Below are positions 26,547 to 34,105 of a stretch of 64,000 bases of DNA, one piece after another. The notes below the pieces were generated by a model. That model was not told the origin of the DNA. It worked only from the letters and a program-made list of their open reading frames with translations, and searched no databases. Origin of the DNA: Desulfamplus sp964425195 (GTDB lineage Bacteria; Desulfobacterota; Desulfobacteria; Desulfobacterales; Desulfobacteraceae); the NCBI GenBank assembly GCA_964425195.1, contig CAYRLG010000007.1, positions 78,288-142,287 of the forward strand, written 5' to 3'. The first letter of the stretch is position 1. Every line of letters starts with the position of its first letter. The translations under genes were made by a program, and so were the position numbers.

Positions 26547-28400
26547 ATGAATAAATTTATTGTAAAGTGGTTTAAATATTTTGTGTTTGCAGGTATTTTC
26601 AGTATGTTAATCAATATATTGAGCCTGACATTTTCGGTTTATATGCTGGCAATCTACGATAGAGTGCTCAGCTCTTATAGTATGCCAACTTTGATGACAA
26701 TCACTGTTGCTGCTATATTGGCACTGCTTGTTAATGCGGTGTTATTTTTTCTAAGATCAAGGCTTTTGGTCATGGCTGGAGTGGATATAGACAACTCTCT
26801 TTCAAGTCCTGTATTTAAGGAGATGCTAAAGGATAGCTGTAGTATCCAAAAATCTGGATATTCAACAGGGTTAAGAGATGTAAATATTTTGCGAAACTAC
26901 CTTGGTGGTAATGCTATATTTGCTCTGTTTGATATGCCTTGGATGCCTATATTCTTACTGTTTATTTATATGATTCACCCAATTATGGGAATGGTTGCTA
27001 CTGGAGGCGTTGTAGTTGTGTTTCTTCTTGGTTTGAGTCAAGAGATGCTTACGAGAAAACGACTTGAGATGGCAAATAACATCAATAATGCTGCTGGTAA
27101 CTTTACCTCTTTGTGTCTTAGAAACAGTGAATCTGTAGGTTCAATGGGTATGCTTGGCGGGGTCAATACAAGATGGAAATCTCTTAATAATCAGGTTATC
27201 ACTCTTCAAACTAAGGCAAGTAATGCCGCTGGTGTACTACAAGCTATTTCCCAAAGTTTTAGAACTGGAATGCAGGTTATCATCTATGGTGTGGGTGCCT
27301 ATCTTACACTTAGAAATGAGTGTACTCCGGGGGTAATGATAGCATCGTCAATTATAATGGGGAGGGCACTTGCTCCTGTTGATCAAGCTATGTCAACATG
27401 GAAGCAGACTCTTGAAGCTCGTTCTTCTTACAGGCGTCTTAATGAGTTGATAAAAAAAGCTGATACACGTACTCCTATGGCACTGCCTGATCCAGTCGGC
27501 AAATTGGATGTTGAGGCAGCCTCTCTTGTGGTAAATGGAAATTACCTTCTCAGAAATATTACATTTTCTTTAGCTCCAGGTGAGCTTATGGGACTTATTG
27601 GTCCAAGTGGTGCTGGCAAAACTACTTTAAGCCGTGTGATTCTTGGGATTTGGCCCTCAATGGGAGGTAAAGTTCGCCTTGATGGTTCTGATGTCTATGC
27701 GTGGGATCAAGAGCATCTTGGAAAGTTTATCGGATACCTTCCTCAAGATGTAGAGCTTTTTCCTGGTACAGTAAGTCAAAATATTGCCCGATTAGGAGAG
27801 GTTAATCCAGAAGCTGTTATTTTAGCTGCTAAAAAAGCAGGTGTACATGAACTTATTCAGCACTTCCCAAATGGGTATGACTCAATGATTGGAGGCGGAC
27901 CGGGAAGCATCGTACTCTCAGGTGGTCAAAGACAACGAGTAGCTCTTGCAAGAGCACTTTATGGTAACCCAAGAGTTGTTGTACTTGATGAACCTAATTC
28001 TAACCTTGATGAAGCCGGAGAAAAGGCTTTGATGCAAACAATTGCCATACTAAAGCATGAGAGAGTAACTACTATTATTGTTACACATAAACCATCTATA
28101 CTACTCTCTGTGGATAAGATTTTAGTAATGCAATATGGACAAGTCGCAAGGTTTGGCCCCCGCCACGAGATTCTCCAAATTGCGGGTCAGCCCCCAGCTC
28201 CCCCACAATCAGCACCTCCTGTATCAACAGGTAGTTCTGGAGGCGGAGTTGTAAAGCCACTTGGTGGTGGAAATGGCAGTGGTGGAAATAATGGGGGAGG
28301 CAATGGTGCTGGAGGGAATAATACACAGGTCGGCTCTGGAAATAGCAATAAAACTGTAATCCCTCAGACAGGAGATATAAATAAAGGATTGGTGAACTGA
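26547..28400 (+). CDS. Type I secretion ABC transporter (PrtD family)
   Basis: This 617-residue protein has a six-helix membrane domain (about 10-310) followed by an ABC ATPase with Walker A GPSGAGKTTL, Q-loop LPQDVELFPG, signature LSGGQRQRVALARAL and Walker B VVVLDEPNSNLD. It belongs to the PrtD group, which lacks the peptidase domain of bacteriocin exporters. A Gly/Asn-rich tail of about 55 residues (from about 560, SGGGVVKPLGGGNGSGGNNG) follows the ATPase and is not usual in the family. It is separated by one base from the hlyD-type gene. Confidence 0.9.
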   Translation: MNKFIVKWFKYFVFAGIFSMLINILSLTFSVYMLAIYDRVLSSYSMPTLMTITVAAILALLVNAVLFFLRSRLLVMAGVDIDNSLSSPVFKEMLKDSCSIQKSGYSTGLRDVNILRNYLGGNAIFALFDMPWMPIFLLFIYMIHPIMGMVATGGVVVVFLLGLSQEMLTRKRLEMANNINNAAGNFTSLCLRNSESVGSMGMLGGVNTRWKSLNNQVITLQTKASNAAGVLQAISQSFRTGMQVIIYGVGAYLTLRNECTPGVMIASSIIMGRALAPVDQAMSTWKQTLEARSSYRRLNELIKKADTRTPMALPDPVGKLDVEAASLVVNGNYLLRNITFSLAPGELMGLIGPSGAGKTTLSRVILGIWPSMGGKVRLDGSDVYAWDQEHLGKFIGYLPQDVELFPGTVSQNIARLGEVNPEAVILAAKKAGVHELIQHFPNGYDSMIGGGPGSIVLSGGQRQRVALARALYGNPRVVVLDEPNSNLDEAGEKALMQTIAILKHERVTTIIVTHKPSILLSVDKILVMQYGQVARFGPRHEILQIAGQPPAPPQSAPPVSTGSSGGGVVKPLGGGNGSGGNNGGGNGAGGNNTQVGSGNSNKTVIPQTGDINKGLVN

Positions 28401-28401
28401 T

Positions 28402-29790
28402 ATGACAACCGCTACTCCATTAGCAAAAATTCCATTAATGAAAAGCAGTGCTTTGCTTAATAATTCAGTGTCATTACAACAAGATACATCAGAAAGCTAT
28501 CAACCTAAACCTAACAAGATTATTGTTGCTGGAATGTTGGTTATTTTGATCTTTTTCGTAGGGCTTGGAGGAGTTGCCGCTTATCTACCATTTAGTGGTG
28601 CAGTTATTGCCCCAGGTATTGTAAAGGTATCCCAAGAGAAAAAGACAGTTCAACACCTTGAGGGCGGTATAGTTAGTAAAATTTTCGTTAAAGAGGGTGA
28701 TAAGGTTAATAAAGGAGATGTGCTTATAAAGTTAAAAAGCTCACAGGTAACATCGTCTGTGGCTCTGCTTAAAGGGCGTCTTGCATCAAAAATGATTGAA
28801 GCTGAGCGTCTTGAAGCACAAAGAGACCTTAGAAAGTCCTTTACAGCCCCTACTGACCTTCCTGATGATGTGCCTGATTTAGATAAAAAGGTTCTTGCAG
28901 AGACCAAGCTCTTTGAAAAGACAAAACTCTCTTTAGAGAGCCGTATCGCAAGCCTTGAAGCTCGTATCCGTCAGACCCAAGAGAAGATACAAGGTGCCCA
29001 AAATGAACTTAAATCGAATCAAGATATAATTAGATTTTTTGAAGAGGAGATTCGAGCTAAAGCTCCTTTAGCCGAGGGACGCTATATGGATAAGGCACAA
29101 CTTCTTACACTTAAACGTCAGCTTGCTATGCAAAAAGGAGAACAAGGACGACTTGAGCAGATTATATCTGAGTCTAAAGTTAGCATTGAAGAGATTAAGT
29201 TCTCTATTCTATCATTGGAAAACGACTACCGGCAACAAGCAGCAACTGAGTTAAGCAAAGTAAAAGATGAGGTATTCCAGATAAGTATGCAACTTTCTCC
29301 TCAGTTAGATGCTGACGATAGGCTCTCCATAAGAGCTCCAGCAACTGGTGTGGTAATCAATTTAGCAATTCATTCTGAGGATGGAGGTGTCATCAGGTCT
29401 GGAGAGCCTCTTCTTGATATTGTTCCAGAAAATGCTGATCTTATTATTGAATCACACTTAAGGCAGGATATGATAACTAAAGTATATTTAGATCAGGAAA
29501 CTAAAGTTCAACTTGCTGCTTTTAATCGTATCACCACTCCTCCAATGAAGGGGATTGTATCTTACATCTCTGCTGACAGCGTTGAGCAGAGACTTCCTAC
29601 AGGTCAAGTAACAAGTGCGTATATTATCCATGTAAAAGTACCTAAAAGCGAACTCGACAAGCATGAGGTGTGGCTCTCTCCTGGTATGCCTGCAACATGC
29701 TTTATAGAGACAGAGCAGAGGACATTTCTACAATATCTTATGGAGCCAATTCTTCTAAATTTTGATCAATCTCTTAGAGAGACTTTATAG
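28402..29790 (+). CDS. HlyD-family membrane fusion protein
   Basis: In this 462-residue protein a cytoplasmic N-terminus with a hydrophobic helix (about 38-60, IIVAGMLVILIFFVGLGGVA) is followed by a lipoyl-type half (GIVKVSQEKKTVQHLEGGIV), an alpha-helical hairpin (about 115-300) and the second lipoyl half (LSIRAPATGVVINLAIHSED). It then has the HlyD C-terminal beta barrel ending VWLSPGMPATCFIETEQRTF. It links the ABC transporter to TolC. No RTX-type substrate gene is present within the window. Confidence 0.9.
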   Translation: MTTATPLAKIPLMKSSALLNNSVSLQQDTSESYQPKPNKIIVAGMLVILIFFVGLGGVAAYLPFSGAVIAPGIVKVSQEKKTVQHLEGGIVSKIFVKEGDKVNKGDVLIKLKSSQVTSSVALLKGRLASKMIEAERLEAQRDLRKSFTAPTDLPDDVPDLDKKVLAETKLFEKTKLSLESRIASLEARIRQTQEKIQGAQNELKSNQDIIRFFEEEIRAKAPLAEGRYMDKAQLLTLKRQLAMQKGEQGRLEQIISESKVSIEEIKFSILSLENDYRQQAATELSKVKDEVFQISMQLSPQLDADDRLSIRAPATGVVINLAIHSEDGGVIRSGEPLLDIVPENADLIIESHLRQDMITKVYLDQETKVQLAAFNRITTPPMKGIVSYISADSVEQRLPTGQVTSAYIIHVKVPKSELDKHEVWLSPGMPATCFIETEQRTFLQYLMEPILLNFDQSLRETL

Positions 29791-29849
29791 TAGTGATATT
29801 TTGTAACTCTACAGTAAAATCGCAATAGTAGCCACAATATAATATATAG

Positions 29850-29906
29850 AATAAACTGTAGTGAGAGTTTTTTTAAAAAATCTATCGCTACAGTTTATTA
29901 TTTTTT
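29850..29906. terminator. Bidirectional terminator between convergent genes
   Basis: A 12-bp perfect inverted repeat (AATAAACTGTAG at 29850-29861, CTACAGTTTATT at 29888-29899) with an internal T6/A6 stretch lies between the convergent hlyD-type and aroF-pheA genes. Plus-strand transcripts meet ATTATTTTTT after it. Confidence 0.7.
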
Positions 29907-29927
29907 AAATTGTTTTTATTTAAATTT

Positions 29928-31895
29928 TTAAAGAGAATTGCCCCCTTTTTTACCGCAATTATAACTTCCAAGAATCCTGAAAAATTCTGTATTATCTTTA
30001 ATTGCCTGTACTACACCTTCTGAGTTGGTATTGGTTAGATCAGTCTCAAGATCGGCATAGAACATATATTGCCAAGGTTTGCCATGGATAGGTCTTGATT
30101 CAAGTTTTACAAGATTTATCTGATTTTCTGAAAATATCTTCATAACTTCAAACAGAGACCCCGGTTTGTTGGATGTTGAGAATACAATAGAAGATTTTAT
30201 AAGCGATGAATCAGCTTTTAGATCGCAACTTAGCATCTGTCGCTCAATTACTACAAATCGGGTAAAATTTCTCGGATTATCCTCAATAGCCTCTTCAAGA
30301 ACTGCCATGCCAAACAGTTCGGCAGCTTCAACGCTTCCAATTGCAGCCTCTTGAATATCTCCTGATTCTGCAACAGCTTTGACAGCACTTGCAGTGGCAT
30401 TGACAGGAACGGGTTTTATATCAAGATTGGCATTTAAAAATCTTCGACACTGATTTAAAGCTGGAGGTGGGGCAAAAATCTGCTTTATATCTTCCAATCT
30501 ACTCTCCTTATGAGCAATTAGATTGTGTATGATACGAATAGATAACTCTCCAGTAATAAAAAGTTCATATTCAAGCAGAAGATCATAATTTTCGTGAATA
30601 CTTCCAGCAAGGGAGTTTTCAATTGGAATAATACCAAAATCGGCAGCCCCACTTTTAACCTCTTCAAAAATATCACGGAATGAAGGTACAGCATAGCTTT
30701 TAACATCGCTGCTGAAATACTGAATAGCTGCCTTGTGGCTGAATGTTCCTTGTTCTCCAAGATATACTACTCGTTTCTCTTTTCTTGGATATTCTGATTC
30801 TATTATCTTAACTGTTTCTGCTGAGGAGTAATATCTTGATGATAATAAATCTGAATTTTCAGCATTGTATCCTCTGTAATCATGAATAAGCTGTTTGCCA
30901 ACAACAGGCGCAATCACATAAATATCTCGAATAAGCCTTCCAAACTGTTTAGGATATAGGCTTTGTGGTCCATCAGATAGAGCTTCTTCAGGCTTGTGGT
31001 GAACCTCAATCATTAGTCCATCAGCTCCTGCTGCAATAGCAGCCCTTGCCATTGGACTTACCTTTTCTCTTATGCCAGTTGCATGGCTTGGATCTATAAT
31101 TACTGGCAGGTGTGTCAACTGTTTGAGTACTGGGATAGCTGAAAGATCGAGAGTATTTCTTGTGTAGGGCTCAAATGTTCTTATACCTCGTTCACATAAA
31201 ATGATATTTTTGTTGCCTTCTGCTGCTATATATTCAGCAGACATAAGCCACTCTTCAATTGTTGAGGCAAGTCCACGCTTAAGAATTACTGGCTTACCCA
31301 TTCTGCCAGCACACTTAAGAAGTTCAAAGTTCTGCATATTTCTGGCACCGATCTGAACCACATCCACATATTTCATCATAAGATCAGCGTACATAGGAGA
31401 TGTTATCTCTGTTACTACACTTAATCCCGTTGTTTCACGTACTTCTGCTAAAATTCTCAATCCTTCCTCTTCAAGACCCTGAAATGAGTATGGAGAAGAT
31501 CTTGGTTTGAATGCACCGCCTCGAAACAGGGTTGCCCCATATTTTTTAACCTCCTTTGCAATTATCATAGCTTGCTCACGACTTTCTATAGCACAAGGTC
31601 CTGCAATAATAGTGATTTTATCTCCTCCTATCTCCACATTTCTAATTCTAATAACTGTGTCGTCCTGTTTCATCTGTCTGCTAACTAACTTATAAGCTGT
31701 TGATATAGTCACGACATCGACAACTCCATCTTGAGCCATAAGAAACTCTTTGGTTAAGCTCTTTTTTCCAATAACACCAAGTATATTTTGCCCACTTCCT
31801 CCAGGTTCATGAACCATGCACCCTTTCTCTGCTAAAATACTTTTAAGTTGACTCTTTTTTACTTGGCTAATCTCTTTCTCCAATACTAAAATCAT
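29928..31895 (-). CDS. DAHP synthase / prephenate dehydratase fusion
   Basis: This is a 655-residue bifunctional enzyme. Residues 1-75 form the ferredoxin-like domain of AroF-I DAHP synthases, and 85-340 form the DAHP synthase barrel (IAGPCAIES; RGGAFKPRSSPYSFQG; VIIDPSHATG). Residues 376-555 are prephenate dehydratase (YLGEQGTFSHKAA; IIPIENSLAGSI; the TRF motif in NFTRFVVIE). Residues 567-645 are an ACT domain with the Phe-binding GSL and ESRP motifs. It would catalyse the first step of the shikimate pathway and the Phe-committing dehydration. I chose ATG 31895, which has AGGAGAAAAAAGGT before it. The upstream 44 in-frame residues are leader RNA. No chorismate mutase domain is seen. A Phe-rich leader attenuator precedes it. 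Confidence 0.9.
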   Translation of the reverse strand: MILVLEKEISQVKKSQLKSILAEKGCMVHEPGGSGQNILGVIGKKSLTKEFLMAQDGVVDVVTISTAYKLVSRQMKQDDTVIRIRNVEIGGDKITIIAGPCAIESREQAMIIAKEVKKYGATLFRGGAFKPRSSPYSFQGLEEEGLRILAEVRETTGLSVVTEITSPMYADLMMKYVDVVQIGARNMQNFELLKCAGRMGKPVILKRGLASTIEEWLMSAEYIAAEGNKNIILCERGIRTFEPYTRNTLDLSAIPVLKQLTHLPVIIDPSHATGIREKVSPMARAAIAAGADGLMIEVHHKPEEALSDGPQSLYPKQFGRLIRDIYVIAPVVGKQLIHDYRGYNAENSDLLSSRYYSSAETVKIIESEYPRKEKRVVYLGEQGTFSHKAAIQYFSSDVKSYAVPSFRDIFEEVKSGAADFGIIPIENSLAGSIHENYDLLLEYELFITGELSIRIIHNLIAHKESRLEDIKQIFAPPPALNQCRRFLNANLDIKPVPVNATASAVKAVAESGDIQEAAIGSVEAAELFGMAVLEEAIEDNPRNFTRFVVIERQMLSCDLKADSSLIKSSIVFSTSNKPGSLFEVMKIFSENQINLVKLESRPIHGKPWQYMFYADLETDLTNTNSEGVVQAIKDNTEFFRILGSYNCGKKGGNSL

Positions 31896-31935
31896 ACCTT
31901 TTTTCTCCTGATAGAAATAAAAATTGTTTCTTAAA

Positions 31936-31974
31936 ATAAAAAATGCCCTGAAAGCTTTGCTGCTTACAGGGCAT
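31936..31974 (-). terminator. Second terminator in the aroF-pheA leader
   Basis: On the minus strand ATGCCCTG and CAGGGCAT (8 bp) enclose an inner AAGC/GCTT pairing and are followed by TTTTTTATTTTAAG. It is a complete intrinsic terminator about 40 bases before the gene start, directly downstream of the first leader terminator. Confidence 0.75.
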
Positions 31975-31975
31975 G

Positions 31976-32017
31976 AAAATAAAAAACCCTGGACAGACTT
32001 AAAAGTCCATCCAGGGT
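31976..32017 (-). terminator. Attenuator terminator (segments 3:4) of the aroF-pheA leader
   Basis: On the minus strand ACCCTGGATGGACTT pairs with AAGTCTGTCCAGGGT (15 positions, two of them G-U) and is followed by TTTTTTATTTT. Its 5' arm also contains GGATGGAC (32012-32005). That is perfectly complementary to GTCCATCC (32062-32055) in the end of the leader-peptide gene, so the terminator and this alternative pairing exclude each other. Confidence 0.85.
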
Positions 32018-32047
32018 ATAGTCGCAATCCGTATTATACGTGCATAT

Positions 32048-32122
32048 CTATACCGGATGGACGTTCCTAAAAAAGAAACGTCCGAATATAAAAAATCTGT
32101 ATTTTTGATTTGCGTTAAACAT
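32048..32122 (-). CDS. Phe-rich leader peptide of the aroF-pheA attenuator
   Basis: This is a 24-codon reading frame from ATG 32122 to TAG 32048. Seven codons are Phe (positions 2, 10, 11, 13, 16, 17, 18) and one is Tyr (position 8); the core reads RFFIFGRFFF. The Shine-Dalgarno is weak (AAAAGAA). Codons 14-16 form RNA segment 1 (GGACGTT, 32083-32077), which pairs with segment 2 (AACGTCC, 32065-32059). Segment 2 can instead pair with segment 3 of the terminator. The stop codon lies just past segment 2, so a ribosome finishing the peptide masks segment 2. It is the same logic as pheL of enteric bacteria, here on a bifunctional DAHP synthase/prephenate dehydratase gene. Confidence 0.82.
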   Translation of the reverse strand: MFNANQKYRFFIFGRFFFRNVHPV

Positions 32123-32253
32123 TATATAATAATGATTCTTTTAGTTTTAATTAAATAGAGCAGAATTTGCCCTTATATAGGGTTTTTAAAGATTCTAAAT
32201 TAAGATTGCATATTGAGTTTTTAATGTCAAGTAGTTTAATAACTATCATATAT

Positions 32254-32946
32254 TCAAGAATATTCTAACAAAGTAGGTTCTTTTTGATAGTTAGCAATAT
32301 AGTTTCTCCCCTTTTTTTTAAAAATAATTACGCTTTCAAGATATCCCACTGTACCATACTCTTCGTGTGGTAATTCAAGTTTATACTCCTTTAAAGGAAA
32401 TAGATTCCAATCATGAGAGACACAAAGAGCTATCTCTCCATCATTAAGAGCGGATATCTGTTTGATCATAAAATCTGTTATTGTATCTGCTGCTACTTCA
32501 GGATTGAGCATAATAGTTTCAGAAATTTCATGGTCAAACCATTTTCTCAAGAAATTTACATTTCCAATTTCCCTTACTATATCAATTGCCTTATGAATAT
32601 CTTTGATATAAAAAGGAGAAAGCTCAACTGCCTGTGAGTTATGACCGTTAAATAGGCGATGCTTCTTTATGTATCCTTTATCAATTAGATATGCTGTCTC
32701 AATACACCTTCCAAAATGACTGGAAAAGAGGCGTGGTTTTGGATTTTCCGGAAGCTGGGTACCAAGTTTCATGGCAAACTCTTTACCTTTTTCAGTAAGC
32801 CCCATAAATGCCTCCATAGATGTGTCTCTATGATAAAAACGATCTGAATGTCGCATAATTACACTCATCTTTTCAGCACCGCTATCAAGTAGCTGCTTAA
32901 TCGTCTCTATAGTCTCTTGATCACGTATTTTCTCTTCTGGTCTCAT
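32254..32946 (-). CDS. Histidine phosphatase superfamily protein
   Basis: This 230-residue protein has the histidine-phosphatase core: the RH motif in SVIMRHSDRF (His acceptor near residue 32), a second catalytic region LFSSHFGRCIETAYLI, and a late His in CVSHDWNLFPLKEY. These match the phosphoglycerate-mutase-like fold. The substrate cannot be named. It lies between the aroF-pheA leader and a nucleotide-sugar gene pair, on the same strand as both. An operon with the tviB-tviC pair is possible (134-bp gap). Confidence 0.72.
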   Translation of the reverse strand: MRPEEKIRDQETIETIKQLLDSGAEKMSVIMRHSDRFYHRDTSMEAFMGLTEKGKEFAMKLGTQLPENPKPRLFSSHFGRCIETAYLIDKGYIKKHRLFNGHNSQAVELSPFYIKDIHKAIDIVREIGNVNFLRKWFDHEISETIMLNPEVAADTITDFMIKQISALNDGEIALCVSHDWNLFPLKEYKLELPHEEYGTVGYLESVIIFKKKGRNYIANYQKEPTLLEYS

Positions 32947-33079
32947 AATATGAATAAAATCCTTATATTAAATAATTACTAATTCTTTGGCTCATATTGG
33001 ATTTGGGATTGTTATATTTCTATTTAATAAGTAGCTTTCAATCAGTGAATGTAGCAACGTTCTGCCATGCTCTCTGGTA

Positions 33080-34105
33080 TTATTTTAGATTCTCTATATA
33101 CCACTTTGCAGCTTGGTCTAACCCCTTATTTACAGAAAAGATAGGCATGTATCCCAATAGTTTTGATGCACTTGAGATATCGGCTAAAGAGTGACGAACA
33201 TCTCCTTGTCTAAAATCACGATATTGAGGTTGGACTTTCCCAAGTTCTGGATATTTTACAGCCACTCTGTCACGAATCATATTAAAAAGTTCATTTAGAG
33301 ATGTTCTCTCTCCAAATGCAACATTATACACTCGATTGACCGCACTTTTATTTTGAACCACTGCTGCTAAAATATTTGCCTGAACACAATTATCAATATA
33401 GCAGAAATCACGACTGGTCTCTCCATCTCCATTGATATAGACAGTTTCACCTTTTATGAGCGATGAGAACCAGAGAGGTACTACTGCGGCATAAGCACCA
33501 TTAGGGTCTTGTCGTCTGCCAAATACATTAAAATAACGAAGTCCTATACTCTCTACATTATATGTTCTGGCAAAAACATCTGCATAGAGCTCGTTTACAT
33601 ATTTAGTAACAGCATATGGTGAGAGCGGACGACCTATCTTATCTTCCACTTTTGGTAGATCAGGGTGATCTCCGTAAGTAGAGCTTGATGCAGCATAAAC
33701 AAACCGTTTCACTTTGGCATCACGGGCGGCAATAAGCATGTTTAGGTGTCCTGTAATATTGTTGTTGTGAGTGTTGAGAGGGTCGGCAACTGAACGAGGA
33801 ACTGAGCCAAGTGCAGCTTGATGAAGAATGTAATCTTGTCCTTTACATATAACCTTACAGGTTGCTTCATCTCTTATATCACCCTCTATGAAGGTAAACT
33901 TTTCCCACTGTTTTGCTGTAACAGCCTTTTTTACTTGATCCAAATTGTGCTTAAAACCTGTGGAGAAATTATCAAGCCCTGTAACCTTCTGATTAAGGGT
34001 AAGCAAGATTTCTATAAGGTTTGAACCTATAAAACCAGCAGCACCTGTTACAAGCCAGCGAGCAGGTTTTAATTGTAAATCAGTAGCAATATCTATATAT
34101 CCCAT
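33080..34105 (-). CDS. tviC: UDP-N-acetylglucosamine 4-epimerase-like (TviC/WbpP) SDR enzyme
   Basis: This is a 341-residue extended short-chain dehydrogenase. It has the NAD-binding GAAGFIGSNLIE motif (near residue 22), the active-site AASSSTYGD strand and the Tyr/Lys pair in YAVTKYVNELYA. The DFCYIDNCVQANILA and QGDVRHSLADIS segments are typical of WbpP/TviC, which interconverts UDP-GlcNAc and UDP-GalNAc or the corresponding uronates. ATG 34105 overlaps the TAA of the upstream dehydrogenase gene by one base (TAATG) and has GGAG 6 bases before it, indicating coupled translation. It probably makes a sugar precursor for a Vi-like or O-antigen polysaccharide. Confidence 0.85.
   Translation of the reverse strand: MGYIDIATDLQLKPARWLVTGAAGFIGSNLIEILLTLNQKVTGLDNFSTGFKHNLDQVKKAVTAKQWEKFTFIEGDIRDEATCKVICKGQDYILHQAALGSVPRSVADPLNTHNNNITGHLNMLIAARDAKVKRFVYAASSSTYGDHPDLPKVEDKIGRPLSPYAVTKYVNELYADVFARTYNVESIGLRYFNVFGRRQDPNGAYAAVVPLWFSSLIKGETVYINGDGETSRDFCYIDNCVQANILAAVVQNKSAVNRVYNVAFGERTSLNELFNMIRDRVAVKYPELGKVQPQYRDFRQGDVRHSLADISSASKLLGYMPIFSVNKGLDQAAKWYIENLK

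Noticed and set aside
31896..32027. In-frame 44-residue N-terminal extension of the DAHP synthase fusion
   Set aside because: It covers the two terminators, has no ribosome-binding site, and the internal ATG at 31895 has AGGAGA with proper family N-terminus.
32192..32230. Sigma-70 promoter for the aroF-pheA leader
   Set aside because: A good TTGACA is present on the minus strand at 32230-32225, but no acceptable -10 occurs at 16-18 bases, so I do not list it as a promoter.
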